Below, piece by piece: positions 44,731 to 53,297 of a DNA stretch of 64,000 nt; the stretch's first letter is position 1; every line of letters begins with the position of its first letter. The notes below the pieces were generated by a model, which worked only from the letters and a program-made list of their open reading frames with translations, did no database searches and was not told the origin of the DNA. Both the position numbers and the translations under genes were made by a program. The DNA is from Nocardioides sp. Arc9.136 (GTDB taxonomy: Bacteria > Actinomycetota > Actinomycetes > Propionibacteriales > Nocardioidaceae), in the NCBI RefSeq assembly GCF_030506255.1, contig NZ_CP113431.1, positions 62,001 to 126,000 of the forward strand. Direction: 5' to 3'.

Positions 44731-45678
44731 ATGGCGAAGAAGTCCCGCACCAAGTCCCGCCCGGACGCGCGCACCTCCGCGCCCCTCGCCGAGGGCGAGG
44801 TCGGCCCCCGCCAGCCCTGCCCGTGCGGCTCGGGCAAGCGGTACAAGGCCTGCCACGGCGCCCCCGGCGGGGCGGCTGCCCCCTTCGTCGCGCGGCCGTT
44901 CGAGGGCCTGCCCTCGGAGTGCGACATCGTCGCGATGCGCGAGCTGGTGCCGGCCGCGACCGCGCCGCTGACCCTGAAGGACGACCCGGACCGCACCGTC
45001 GTGCTCGCCAGCCTGCTGCCGATGGCGGCCCCGGCGATGGCCCGGGAGAGCGGTCAGACCTGGCTGGGCCTGCAGGTCCAGCACTCCTTCGGCGACCCCT
45101 CCCGCGACCTCGCGGCCGCCCTGCAGCAGGCGCTGGTCGCCGAGCCGGGCATCGTCGGCCTCACCGAGCCGCCCGCGGCCGGGCCCCGCCTGCAGGACCT
45201 GGTCACCGGCGACCGGCTGGAGGTCACCGTGCACGAGGGCTTCGAGTACTGGATCGCCGACCTCGAGGACACCAGCGGCATGGAGGCCGCGCTCGAGCAG
45301 GCCAACGGTGCCGCCAGCCCCACCGCCCGCCTGACCAGCGTCGAGGCGGCGTACTGGACCAACGTCGGCACCAAGGAGCACCTGCGCTGGGTGATGCCCG
45401 AGCCGGAGGACGACCTGCTCACCGCGCTGGCGCGGCTGCACGTCGCGGGCCGCGACGTGCTGGTGCCGGACTCGCGGTTCGTGGGCATGTTCCGCGCCCA
45501 CGGCCTGCTCGCACCCGTGTGGGACCTGCCGCTGGGCACCGGCGCGGAGGTGCTCGAGGAGCCGGCCGACCGGTTCCGCCAGGAGCTGGCCGAGGCGCTC
45601 GCCGACACCTCCGACCTCACCTCCGAGCAGCGCTCGGCCCGCCAGGGCCTCGCCACCCGGCAGGTGACCATCCGCTGA
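44731..45678 (+). CDS. DUF5926 family protein with SEC-C zinc motif
   Basis: This 315-residue protein has a SEC-C motif near its N-terminus (PCPCGSGKRYKACHG, residues about 30-44), which binds zinc and is found at the end of SecA and in many small adaptor proteins. The remainder matches the actinobacterial DUF5926 family, with EYWIADLEDTSGMEAALEQAN and VLVPDSRFVGMFRAHGLLAPVWDLP. It is soluble and basic at the N-terminus (MAKKSRTKSRP). Function is unknown. Confidence 0.85.
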   Translation: MAKKSRTKSRPDARTSAPLAEGEVGPRQPCPCGSGKRYKACHGAPGGAAAPFVARPFEGLPSECDIVAMRELVPAATAPLTLKDDPDRTVVLASLLPMAAPAMARESGQTWLGLQVQHSFGDPSRDLAAALQQALVAEPGIVGLTEPPAAGPRLQDLVTGDRLEVTVHEGFEYWIADLEDTSGMEAALEQANGAASPTARLTSVEAAYWTNVGTKEHLRWVMPEPEDDLLTALARLHVAGRDVLVPDSRFVGMFRAHGLLAPVWDLPLGTGAEVLEEPADRFRQELAEALADTSDLTSEQRSARQGLATRQVTIR

Positions 45679-45700
45679 GCGCCGACGCCGGCGCCGGGAC

Positions 45701-46768
45701 CTAGCGTCGCCGCAGCACCCAGGGCTGCAGCCGCGAGTAGCCCTTGACCGAGGTGCGGCGCACCCGGCGGAAGCGGTACGGCGCGTCGCCGGCGTCCTCG
45801 TCGTCCCCGTCCTGGTCGTCGCGGTCGGCGTCCTGGTCGTCGCGGTCGGCGTCGTCGGCCGGCGGTCGGCCCGACAGCGCGTCGTGGGCCCCGCGGTCGA
45901 CGAGCACCGTCCCGGGCCGGGCGAGGGAGGTCAGCCGTGCGGCGATGTTGACGGTGGGGCCGAAGACGTCGCCGAGCCGGCTGACCACCGCGCCGTACGC
46001 CAGTCCGGCACGCACCTCGGGGAACGGGTCGTCGGGGTCGGCTCCGCGCTCGACCATCCGCAGGGCGATCGCGGCGGCCGCGAGCGGGTCGTCGGCGACC
46101 AGCAGCACCTCGTCGCCGATGTTCTTGATGACCCGGCCGCCGTGCTCGACGGCGATGTCGGTGCAGACCGACTCGAAGCCCTCCAGCCAGCCGACCAGTC
46201 CGGCCTCGTCGAGCCCCTTGCTGCGCGAGGTGTAGCCGACGATGTCGACGAAGACGACCGCCAGCGACGTGGCCGGCGAGCCGGGGGAGTCCACGGCGAG
46301 CAGTCGCCCCGCGGCGCTGACCAGGTGGCGTCGCCAGACGTAGGACTGGAGCGCCTCGACCCGGGGGAGCACCTCCTCGGCCAGCTCGGCGACCCGCGCG
46401 ACCGGGTCGCCGACGCCCTCCTCGAGCGCGACGTCGGCCAGCAGCGTCGTCTGCCACTCCGCGAGCCGGGCGAAGCTGCGCCCCCAGGTGCGCACCAGCG
46501 CCGCCTGCCGGTCCTCCGTGAGCACGCCGAGCTCGACCAGCTCGACGGCCTGCCGCAGGGAGTCGACGTCCAGGCGGGTGAACGCCACGTCGTCGTGGTC
46601 GGCCTGGGGGAACCCCAGCCACCGCCACAGCTCCTCGGCGACGGCCTCCTCCACGCCGGACTGCTCGATCACCTCGTCGCGGGTGAACCGCGGCTCCTCC
46701 TGGAGCAGGAAGCGCTCGACCGCCTCGACGGCGCCGGTGAGGTCGAGCCGCTCCCCGTCGTCAGCCAC
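45701..46768 (-). CDS. Class III adenylate cyclase with N-terminal regulatory domain
   Basis: This 355-residue protein should make cyclic AMP. Residues 1 to about 165 are a helical regulatory domain like those of mycobacterial Rv1264-type cyclases. The catalytic domain has metal Asp in VVFVDIVGYTSRSK, the base-specifying Lys and second metal Asp in RVIKNIGDEVLL, and transition-state Asn and Arg in FGPTVNIAARL. Near the end, an Asp-rich insert is coded by a tandem 21-base repeat. No membrane segment is seen. The GTG start follows the cyclic-nucleotide-binding gene by 15 bases. Confidence 0.9.
   Translation of the reverse strand: MADDGERLDLTGAVEAVERFLLQEEPRFTRDEVIEQSGVEEAVAEELWRWLGFPQADHDDVAFTRLDVDSLRQAVELVELGVLTEDRQAALVRTWGRSFARLAEWQTTLLADVALEEGVGDPVARVAELAEEVLPRVEALQSYVWRRHLVSAAGRLLAVDSPGSPATSLAVVFVDIVGYTSRSKGLDEAGLVGWLEGFESVCTDIAVEHGGRVIKNIGDEVLLVADDPLAAAAIALRMVERGADPDDPFPEVRAGLAYGAVVSRLGDVFGPTVNIAARLTSLARPGTVLVDRGAHDALSGRPPADDADRDDQDADRDDQDGDDEDAGDAPYRFRRVRRTSVKGYSRLQPWVLRRR
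45809..45850. repeat. Tandem 21-base repeat in the cyclase gene
   Basis: Two identical 21-base units (45809-45829, 45830-45850) code for a doubled Asp-rich heptad (ADRDDQD) in a probable linker. Repeat number could vary between strains without a frameshift. Confidence 0.85.
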
Positions 46769-46783
46769 GGGCGGCGACCGCGG

Positions 46784-47146
46784 TCAGCGGGACTCGACGA
46801 CGGCGTTCAGCGCCTCGCGGAAGGAGGGCATCTCCTCCGACAGCCGCTCGACGGCCTCGGCGGTGAGGTGGATCAGGTCCAGCGGGGTCAGCGCGACGAT
46901 CGAGGCGGTGCGCAGCGAGTGCCCGACGATCGCCTTCTCGCCCATGATGTCGCCCGGGCCGAGCTGCGCGATCTCCTCCTTGCCCCGGCGCACCGAGACG
47001 CGGCCCTCGAGGAGGATGTAGGCCTTGTCGGCCGGGGTCCGCTCCGAGATCGGCGACCAGCCCTCGGGCAGGTGGACCCGGGTGCCGGCGGCACTGATCC
47101 GGGCGACCTCCTGCGGGGTGAAGTTCTCGAAGAACGAGACGCTCAT
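46784..47146 (-). CDS. Stand-alone cyclic nucleotide-binding domain protein
   Basis: This 120-residue protein is a single CNB domain. The phosphate-binding cassette is represented by LGPGDIMGEKAIVGHSLRTASIVAL, where Glu and Arg would hold the ribose and cyclic phosphate. There is no DNA-binding or kinase domain, so it must act through a partner. It precedes the adenylate cyclase on the same strand by 15 bases, making it a likely local cyclic AMP receptor. AAGGAA lies before the ATG. Confidence 0.9.
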   Translation of the reverse strand: MSVSFFENFTPQEVARISAAGTRVHLPEGWSPISERTPADKAYILLEGRVSVRRGKEEIAQLGPGDIMGEKAIVGHSLRTASIVALTPLDLIHLTAEAVERLSEEMPSFREALNAVVESR

Positions 47147-47284
47147 GTGCGTTCCTTACTCACCGCGAACGGTGCGACGGCGGGTCCCCTCCCGCGGTCG
47201 ATCCTCGCAGACCGGCCCCGGGGTGTGAAGGAGACGGCTGCCACACCGGCGCGTCGGCGGGGTCGGGTGCGGCCGGACGGAGGG

Positions 47285-48538
47285 TCAGACCGGCAGCGGG
47301 TCGCGCGTCACGGGGCAGCTCATGCAGCGAGGGCCGCCGCGCCCGGACCCGAGCTCGGATCCCGCGATGCGGACGACCTCGATGCCGGCCGCCTCGAGCC
47401 GGTCGTTGGTCTCGACGTTGCGCTCGTAGGCGACGGCCACCCGCGGCGAGAGCGCCAGGGTGTTGTTGCCGTCGTCCCACTGCTCGCGCTCGGCGGTGAC
47501 CGGGTCCAGGCCGGTGTCGATCTGGTGCAGGGTGTCGATCCCCATCGCCTTGGCGGCCGCGACGAGGAACGGCTCGGCGTCGGCCACCCGCAGGGTCAGC
47601 GCGCCGGCGTCCCCGCGCTCGCCGGGAGGAGCGTCGCCGGCGGCGGCGTCCAGCGTGACGGCGTACGCCTGCAGGGAGTCGGCGACGTTCGGGTACATCA
47701 CGATCTTGTCGACGTCGACCATGGTGCAGACCGTGTCGAGGTGCATGGTGGCCCGCTCCTGGGCGATCGGCACGGCCAGCACGGTGTGGGCGAGGTCGGC
47801 GTGGAAGACCTGCCGCGCGAACCGCTCGACCCCCGCGGGGGTGGTGCGCTCGCCGACGCCGACGGCGATGACACCGGGGGCGAGCAGCAGCACGTCGCCG
47901 CCCTCGACGTGCTCGCTGTGCCAGCCGTGGATGCGGCGGGTGCCCCGGAACCGCGGGTGCTCGGTGTAGATCAGCTCGGTCAGCTGGGTCTCGCGCTTGC
48001 GCGCGGGCATCGACAGCGAGGTGACGGCCACCCGGTCGCGGACCCACACGCTGGAGTCGCGGGTGAACAGCAGGTTCGGCAGCGGGTCGACCAGGAAGTC
48101 GTCGCTGGCCAGCAGCGAGGTGACCAGGCCGAAGCCGCCGCGGACCTCGTCGTTGCGGATCCCCGCGGTGAGGTACTCGGTCAGCTCCGCCGGGGACGCC
48201 TCGCGCAGGAACCCGGCCAGGTAGCCGCGCATCGTGTCGCCCAGGTGCAGGCCGGTGAGCGCGGAGTTGATCGCGTGGTTGCGGGCCGACTCCTGCTCGA
48301 GGGTCTCGGTCAGCAGCTCGGTCAGGTAGAGCACCTCGACGTCGCGGGTGCGCAGCGCCTCGGCGAACGCGTCGTGCTCCTCCTGCGCGCGGGCGACCCA
48401 CGGGATGCCGTCGAAGAGCAGCTTGTCGTTGTTGCGGGGGGTCAGCCGCTTCAGCTCCGGCCCGGGCCGGTGGAGCACCACCGTCCGCAGCCGTCCGACC
48501 TCGCTGTCGGCCCCGTACCGGGCCTGCTGCTCGCTCAT
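47285..48538 (-). CDS. arcA: Arginine deiminase
   Basis: This 417-residue enzyme converts arginine to citrulline and ammonia. The guanidine-handling residues are in [16 protein letters not shown], and [11 protein letters not shown], and the catalytic Cys is in [12 protein letters not shown] near the end. Length matches the family. No arcB or arcC is adjacent, so it may work alone to provide citrulline or ammonia rather than in the full fermentative pathway. The ATG lies seven bases after TACAGT. Confidence 0.95.
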   Translation of the reverse strand: MSEQQARYGADSEVGRLRTVVLHRPGPELKRLTPRNNDKLLFDGIPWVARAQEEHDAFAEALRTRDVEVLYLTELLTETLEQESARNHAINSALTGLHLGDTMRGYLAGFLREASPAELTEYLTAGIRNDEVRGGFGLVTSLLASDDFLVDPLPNLLFTRDSSVWVRDRVAVTSLSMPARKRETQLTELIYTEHPRFRGTRRIHGWHSEHVEGGDVLLLAPGVIAVGVGERTTPAGVERFARQVFHADLAHTVLAVPIAQERATMHLDTVCTMVDVDKIVMYPNVADSLQAYAVTLDAAAGDAPPGERGDAGALTLRVADAEPFLVAAAKAMGIDTLHQIDTGLDPVTAEREQWDDGNNTLALSPRVAVAYERNVETNDRLEAAGIEVVRIAGSELGSGRGGPRCMSCPVTRDPLPV

Positions 48539-48545
48539 GGCCGGA

Positions 48546-48551
48546 ACTGTA
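48546..48551 (-). promoter_or_regulatory. Leaderless -10 box of arcA
   Basis: On the minus strand TACAGT ends seven bases before the ATG at 48538, within the 19-base gap after the GDT1-like gene. Confidence 0.55.
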
Positions 48552-48557
48552 GGCGCG

Positions 48558-49160
48558 TCAGCGGACCAGCTCCCAGATCAGGAACGCCTCGAGCACGAGG
48601 CACACGCCCGCGCCCGCGTAGAACAGCACGTGCATCGGCACCCAGCGCATGAGCGTCCGGCCGACGAGCACCGCGAGCCCGCTGACCGCGAGCAGGGCGC
48701 CCAGGGCGCCGACGAAGACCTCGAACGGCGCTTCGTACCGCGCCACGAGCGAGATCGTGAGCAGCTGGCTGAGGTCGCCCCACTCGGCGGCCAGCAGGAC
48801 CAGGAACGACGCGAGCACCGCGCGCCAGCCGGTCGCCGGCTTGGCCCGCTCGGCGAACTCCGCCCCCTCGTCGGCGTCGCGGTCGCGCTGGTGCGCCCGC
48901 GCCTCGCGGAGCAGGAGGACCGCTCCGATGAGGAACATGACCGCGGCCGCGACCTGGACGACCTCCTCGGGCAGGAACGACGCCGCGTGGCCGAGCAGCA
49001 CGGCGATGGTCGTCTGGACGGCGAAGGCCAGGCCCACGCCGATCCACACCAGCAGCGGCCGGTAGCGGGTGGAGAGGACGAGCGTGGCCAGGAACGTCTT
49101 GTCCGGCAGCTCGACGAGGAAGATCGTGCCGAAGGCGATCGCCGCGACGGCGAGGTCCAT
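48558..49160 (-). CDS. TMEM165/GDT1 family membrane transporter
   Basis: This 200-residue protein has six or seven helices in two similar halves. Each half carries a variant of the family E-x-G-D-K/R motif: VELPDKTF near residue 17 and AEWGDLSQ near residue 127. Relatives move manganese or calcium; bacterial members export manganese. An acidic loop ([15 protein letters not shown]) joins the halves. No yybP-ykoY-type leader fits in the 54 bases upstream. Confidence 0.88.
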   Translation of the reverse strand: MDLAVAAIAFGTIFLVELPDKTFLATLVLSTRYRPLLVWIGVGLAFAVQTTIAVLLGHAASFLPEEVVQVAAAVMFLIGAVLLLREARAHQRDRDADEGAEFAERAKPATGWRAVLASFLVLLAAEWGDLSQLLTISLVARYEAPFEVFVGALGALLAVSGLAVLVGRTLMRWVPMHVLFYAGAGVCLVLEAFLIWELVR

Positions 49161-49214
49161 GAGGTGCTGCTTTCCGGTGCGGGGAGGGTGGTCGGGAGGG
49201 TGCGGCGGCAGCCC

Positions 49215-50054
49215 TCAGGCGCGGAACGGGTCGGCGGGGTAGACCCCGAGCACCTTGATGTCGGTGGTGAAGAACGCCAGCTCCTCCAGCGCGCGGGCCA
49301 GGCCCGGGTCGTCGGGGTGGCCGTCGACCTCGGCGAGGAACTGGGTGGCGGTGAACTGCCCGCCGACCATGTAGCTCTCCAGCTTGGTCATGTTGACGCC
49401 GTTCGTGGCGAAGCCGCCCAGCGCCTTGTAGAGCGCTGCGGGCAGGTTGCGCACGTTGAAGATGAAGCTGGTGACGACCGGTCCGCTGCCGCGCTCGGCC
49501 TCCTGCAGGTCGCGGGAGAGCACGACGAAGCGGGTGGTGTTGTGCTCCTCGTCCTCGACGTCCTCGGCGAGGACCTGCAGCCCGTAGATGTCGGCCGCCA
49601 GCGGCGGGGAGATCGCGGCCTGGGTGGGGTCGGCCGCCTCGGCGACCTCGCGGGCGGCGCCGGCGGTGTCGCCGGAGATGACCGGCTGCAGGCCGTGCTC
49701 GCGGATGACCTTGCGGCACTGGCCCAGCGCGTGCACGTGGCTGTGCACCGTCCTGATCGACTCCAGCGACGAGCCGGGGACACCCATGAGGTGGAAGCGG
49801 ATGCGCAGGAAGTGCTCGCCGATGATGTGCAGGCCCGAGCCGGGCAGGAAGTGGTGGATGTCGGCGACGCGGCCGGCGATCGAGTTGTCGATCGGGATCA
49901 TCGCCAGGTCCGCGTCACCGCCCTCGACGGCGGCGAAGACGTCCTCGAACGACGCGCAGGCGAGCGCCTCCCAGTCGGGGTAGTGCTGGGCGCACACGAT
50001 GTGGGAGTTGGCTCCGGGTTCGCCCTGGTAGGCGATGCGGCGGGCGTCGGGCAC
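49215..50054 (-). CDS. pheA: Prephenate dehydratase
   Basis: This 279-residue enzyme makes phenylpyruvate for phenylalanine synthesis. The catalytic half shows AYQGEPGANSH, MIPIDNSIAGRV and the NTTRFVVLSR motif with the key Thr. An ACT domain follows, with LESYMVGGQFTATQFLAEVDG, which should bind Phe for feedback inhibition. The GTG start is six bases after TAGACT. It is divergent from the DUF4446 gene with only 23 bases between the starts. Confidence 0.95.
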   Translation of the reverse strand: MPDARRIAYQGEPGANSHIVCAQHYPDWEALACASFEDVFAAVEGGDADLAMIPIDNSIAGRVADIHHFLPGSGLHIIGEHFLRIRFHLMGVPGSSLESIRTVHSHVHALGQCRKVIREHGLQPVISGDTAGAAREVAEAADPTQAAISPPLAADIYGLQVLAEDVEDEEHNTTRFVVLSRDLQEAERGSGPVVTSFIFNVRNLPAALYKALGGFATNGVNMTKLESYMVGGQFTATQFLAEVDGHPDDPGLARALEELAFFTTDIKVLGVYPADPFRA

Positions 50055-50060
50055 GGCCGC

Positions 50061-50070
50061 AGTCTAGGGT
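50061..50070. promoter_or_regulatory. Overlapping divergent -10 boxes of pheA and the DUF4446 gene
   Basis: AGTCTAGGGT contains TAGACT on the minus strand (50066-50061), six bases before the pheA GTG, and TAGGGT on the plus strand (50065-50070), seven bases before the GTG at 50078. The two hexamers share two bases, so polymerase can probably occupy only one direction at a time. Confidence 0.65.
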
Positions 50071-50077
50071 CGGCGCC

Positions 50078-50476
50078 GTGGCCGTCCTCGCAGTGCTCTC
50101 CTTGGTGGTCGCCCTCGTGGCCGTCGTCTTCGCCGTGCTCGCGCTGAGGCGCACCGCGTCCGCGCCCCGCACCGCTCCGGTCGACGCCCTCCCCGAGGAC
50201 GTGCACGGCCTGCGCCAGGAGGTCGCCGCCCTGCGGGCCGAGACGCGCGACGCGCTGCGCCACCTCGCCGTCGTGCGGTACGACGCCTTCGGCGATATGG
50301 GCGGGCACCTGTCCTGGTCGCTGGCCCTGGTCGACGACGGCGGGAACGGCGTCGTGCTGACCTCGATCCACGGCCGCAGCGACTCGCGCACCTACGCCAA
50401 GAACGTCGCCGGCTGGACCTGCGAGCAGCAGCTCTCCCCCGAGGAGGAGGAGGCGGTCTCCGCCGCCCGCCCCTGA
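50078..50476 (+). CDS. DUF4446 family membrane-anchored protein
   Basis: This 132-residue protein has one N-terminal membrane helix (VLAVLSLVVALVAVVFAVLAL), a short coiled region and the DUF4446 core: VRYDAFGDMGGHLSWSLALVDD, GVVLTSIHGRSDSRTYAK. Function is unknown across the family. The GTG start is set by the -10 box seven bases upstream and by the start of the hydrophobic helix. Confidence 0.88.
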   Translation: MAVLAVLSLVVALVAVVFAVLALRRTASAPRTAPVDALPEDVHGLRQEVAALRAETRDALRHLAVVRYDAFGDMGGHLSWSLALVDDGGNGVVLTSIHGRSDSRTYAKNVAGWTCEQQLSPEEEEAVSAARP

Positions 50477-50495
50477 GCCGCCGGCCGGCGCCGGG

Positions 50496-52439
50496 TCAGG
50501 CGGACCGGCGGAGCGGTTCGACGAGGTAGTCGTCGAGGTCGACCTCGCGGGTCAGGGTCCAGTAGTCGATGATCCGCCAGGGCAGCACGGAGACGACGCG
50601 GCCCTCGGCGTTGCGGTACCAGTTGTCCATCGCCGGGTGGGTCCAGACCATCCGTGCGTGGGCCTCGTCGACCCGCCGGTTGTAGTCCTCGCAGACCTCG
50701 GGCCGGCACTCCAGGGCGCCGGCGCCCTCGCGGACCATCGCAGCGATGGCCGCCATGATGTAGCGGACCTGGCACTCGAGGATGGTGATGAAGCTGCCGC
50801 CGTGGCCGAGCGCCGTGTTCGGGCCGGTCATGACGTAGAAGTTGGGGAAGTTGGGCACGGTCACGCCGAGGTACGCGCGGGCGTCGTGGTCGCCCCAGAC
50901 GTCGCGGGTCGTGCGTCCGGACCGGCCGACGACGTCCATCGGGTAGAGCATCCGGTCGGCGTGGAAGCCGGTGGCCAGGACGACGACGTCGAACTCGCGC
51001 TCGACGCCCGCGGAGTCGACCAGGCCGGTCGGCGTGACGGCGGTGACCGACTCGGTGACCAGCTCGACGTGGGGCCGGCGCAGCATGCGGAACCAACCGT
51101 TGTCGAGCAGCATCCGCTTCCCGAAGGGCGGGTAGTCCGGGAGTGCCTTCTCGACCAGGTCCTCCCGGTCGCCCAGCTGCCCGCGCAGGTAGCGCTCGTA
51201 GAACCCGCGGTGGCCGTGGTTGGCGGCATTGATCGACGCGCGTTCCTCGGACCACTCGGGGTCGACCTGCAGCGTCGGGTGGACCTTGTCGTTGAAGATC
51301 CAGGACAGTCGGGCGCGGTACCACCCGCGGTAGTACGGGACGTGCGACATCACCCAGTGCACGTCGTCGCCGACCTGCTCGAAGTACAGGTCGTTCGGCG
51401 CCACCCACTGAGGCGAACGCTGGTAGACCGTCAGTGAGCCGACGGTGTCGACGACCGCCGGTCCGATCTGCATCGCGCTCGCGCCGGTCCCGACCACCGC
51501 GACGCGCTTGCCGGCGAGGTCCTCGGCCGCGAGTTCCTCGGGCCACTCGGCGGAGTGGAACAGCGGGCCCTCGAACGTGTCGAGGCCGGGCAGCGGTGGC
51601 ACCTTCGGCCGGTTGAGCAGCCCCACCGCGCTGATCAGCACGGTGGCGTCGAGCTCGCCCTCGGACCCGTCGGCGGTCCGGGTGCTGACGCGCCAGCGCT
51701 GGGCATCGGCGTCGTACGCCGCACGCGTGACCTCGGTCCCGAAGCGGACGCGCTCGCGCAACCCGTGGGCGTCGGCGAAGGCGTCGAGGTAGGCCTGGAC
51801 CTCGTCCCGCTTGCCGAAGTGGGTCGACCAGTCGTGGTCGAAGAAGGAGTAGGAGTACAGGTAGCTGGGCGTGTCCACGCCGGCCCCGGGGTAGCGGTTC
51901 TCGTACCACGAGCCTCCCACGCCGTCGTTCTTCTCCAGGACGACGTGCGGCACCCCGGCCTCGGCCAGCCGCACCGAGGCGAGCATGCCGGCGATGCCGG
52001 CGCCGATGACGATCGCGCGGACGTCGTGGCCGGCCGGCAGCGGTGCGACCGCAGGAGCGGGGGTGCCGCGGACGATCTCGGCCATCATCGGCGCGAACTC
52101 GTGCGGGACCTCCTCGCCGGCGGTGAAGTCGAGGATCCGGACGACGTCGTCCTCCGTGGGCGCGGGCAGCGCCGGAGCACGTCCGCCCCAGTGCTCGCGG
52201 ACCGCGGCCGCGACGGCGGCGCGCACCTCGGCCTGCACCTCGACGGGCAGGCCGCCGGTGCGGTTGTCGTCCATCCCGCGGGGGCGGGTGGGGCGCCAGC
52301 GGTCGGCCATCCACCGCTCGTCGCCGGTGAGCTGCACCAGCACCGCGAGGAGCGTCGGGACGTTCGCCGCCTCGAGCGCGGCCTCGAGGCGGTCCGCATC
52401 ACCTGGACGGCTGGGGGCAGGCGGTGCTGATGTGGTCAC
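50496..52439 (-). CDS. Baeyer-Villiger monooxygenase, 4-hydroxyacetophenone monooxygenase type
   Basis: This 647-residue FAD/NADPH enzyme inserts oxygen next to a ketone. Two Rossmann motifs (VIGAGIAGMLASVRLAE for FAD, VVGTGASAMQIG for NADPH) flank the Baeyer-Villiger fingerprint FEGPLFHSAEWPE. The N-terminal 130 residues (ANVPTLLAVLVQLTGDERWM, then EFAPMMAEI) match the extra domain of the HapE group, and the total length agrees. Substrate may be an aryl or cyclic ketone. The GTG start lies seven bases after TAGTTT. It is divergent from a nitroreductase with shared operators. Confidence 0.9.
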   Translation of the reverse strand: MTTSAPPAPSRPGDADRLEAALEAANVPTLLAVLVQLTGDERWMADRWRPTRPRGMDDNRTGGLPVEVQAEVRAAVAAAVREHWGGRAPALPAPTEDDVVRILDFTAGEEVPHEFAPMMAEIVRGTPAPAVAPLPAGHDVRAIVIGAGIAGMLASVRLAEAGVPHVVLEKNDGVGGSWYENRYPGAGVDTPSYLYSYSFFDHDWSTHFGKRDEVQAYLDAFADAHGLRERVRFGTEVTRAAYDADAQRWRVSTRTADGSEGELDATVLISAVGLLNRPKVPPLPGLDTFEGPLFHSAEWPEELAAEDLAGKRVAVVGTGASAMQIGPAVVDTVGSLTVYQRSPQWVAPNDLYFEQVGDDVHWVMSHVPYYRGWYRARLSWIFNDKVHPTLQVDPEWSEERASINAANHGHRGFYERYLRGQLGDREDLVEKALPDYPPFGKRMLLDNGWFRMLRRPHVELVTESVTAVTPTGLVDSAGVEREFDVVVLATGFHADRMLYPMDVVGRSGRTTRDVWGDHDARAYLGVTVPNFPNFYVMTGPNTALGHGGSFITILECQVRYIMAAIAAMVREGAGALECRPEVCEDYNRRVDEAHARMVWTHPAMDNWYRNAEGRVVSVLPWRIIDYWTLTREVDLDDYLVEPLRRSA

Positions 52440-52446
52440 GCGACAA

Positions 52447-52464
52447 AAACTAACAGTCGATAGT
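52447..52464 (-). promoter_or_regulatory. Leaderless -10 box and operator copy 1 of the monooxygenase gene
   Basis: On the minus strand TAGTTT (52452-52447) ends seven bases before the GTG at 52439. It overlaps ACTAACAGTCGATAGT (52449-52464), an imperfect palindrome closely related to the copy before the nitroreductase gene. Confidence 0.6.
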
Positions 52465-52548
52465 TCAAGACGCCAGCAGCTGGTGGTGGTGGGACCGGTG
52501 GGAGTCGTCTGTTCTGTGCCCCTCTCGGCAAAGAACCGATGCTGTGAC

Positions 52549-52608
52549 TTGACGCCGACCTCCGGGCCGTTAGTCTCTGCGACAACGATCACACTAACGG
52601 TCGTCAGT
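52549..52608 (+). promoter_or_regulatory. Nitroreductase operon promoter and operator copy 2
   Basis: TTGACG (52549-52554) and TAGTCT (52571-52576) are 16 bases apart. ACTAACGGTCGTCAGT (52593-52608), a near-palindrome, lies just past the expected transcription start and before GAGGGAGAG, the ribosome binding site for the ATG at 52626. Confidence 0.62.
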
Positions 52609-52625
52609 CTGCGAGAGGGAGAGTC

Positions 52626-53264
52626 ATGGAGCTCAGCGAGGCGATGCGGTCCACCGGGACCTGCCGGTACTACACCGAGGAGCAGGTGCCGGACGAGGTG
52701 CTCCACCGTGCCTTCGACGACGCGCGCTTCGGTCCGCAGGGGGGCAACCGCCAGCCGGTCCGGTGGATCGTCGTCCAGGACGAGGCCAAGAAGAAGGCCC
52801 TGGCCGACCTCTACCTCCCCTACTGGGAGGGCTACTACGCCGCGATCGTGGAGGGCACCAAGGCGGTCGGCGCCGTCCCGAAGACCGTGCAGAGCGCCAA
52901 CCACTTCGCCCACCACCTCGCCGAGGTCCCCACGTTGCTCGTCGTCTGCGCCGAGCTGGACGGACTGCACCCCACCGACCACGAGCTGGGCCGCCTGAGC
53001 GTCGTGGGCGGAGCCTCGATCTACCCCACGGTGCAGAACCTCACCCTCGCCCTGCGCCAGGAGGGCGTCGCGTCGGCGATCACGACCCTGCTGTGCGCGG
53101 AGGAGCCGAAGGTCAAGGAGCTGCTCGGCATCCCCGAGGGCTTCATCACCGCCGCGCTGGTGGCGGTCGGCTACCCGGCCAAGGGCTTCCCGAAGAAGCT
53201 GACGCGCACCCCCGTCGAGGAGATCGCGTTCCGCGACGACTTCTCGACCCCGATGTTCGCCTGA
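52626..53264 (+). CDS. Nitroreductase family FMN oxidoreductase
   Basis: This 212-residue protein starts MELSEAMRSTGTCRYYTEEQVPDEVL, the usual FMN-phosphate site of nitroreductases, and has ARFGPQGGNRQPVRWIVVQD and IYPTVQNLTLALRQEGVASAITT as the other cofactor contacts. It probably works as a dimer and could reduce nitro groups, quinones or enones, or dehydrogenate a pathway intermediate. It is the first gene of an operon with an acyl-CoA ligase, so a role in the same degradation route as the monooxygenase is inferred. Confidence 0.88.
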   Translation: MELSEAMRSTGTCRYYTEEQVPDEVLHRAFDDARFGPQGGNRQPVRWIVVQDEAKKKALADLYLPYWEGYYAAIVEGTKAVGAVPKTVQSANHFAHHLAEVPTLLVVCAELDGLHPTDHELGRLSVVGGASIYPTVQNLTLALRQEGVASAITTLLCAEEPKVKELLGIPEGFITAALVAVGYPAKGFPKKLTRTPVEEIAFRDDFSTPMFA

Positions 53265-53297
53265 CCTCCCGCGACCACCCGGAACGAGGCCCCACCG

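Noticed and set aside
47285..48538. Complete arginine deiminase pathway operon
   Set aside because: Neighbouring genes are a GDT1-like transporter and a cyclic-nucleotide-binding protein; no carbamoyltransferase, carbamate kinase or antiporter is present.
49161..49214. Manganese-sensing (yybP-ykoY) leader before the GDT1-like gene
   Set aside because: The gap to pheA is only 54 bases and shows no matching structure.
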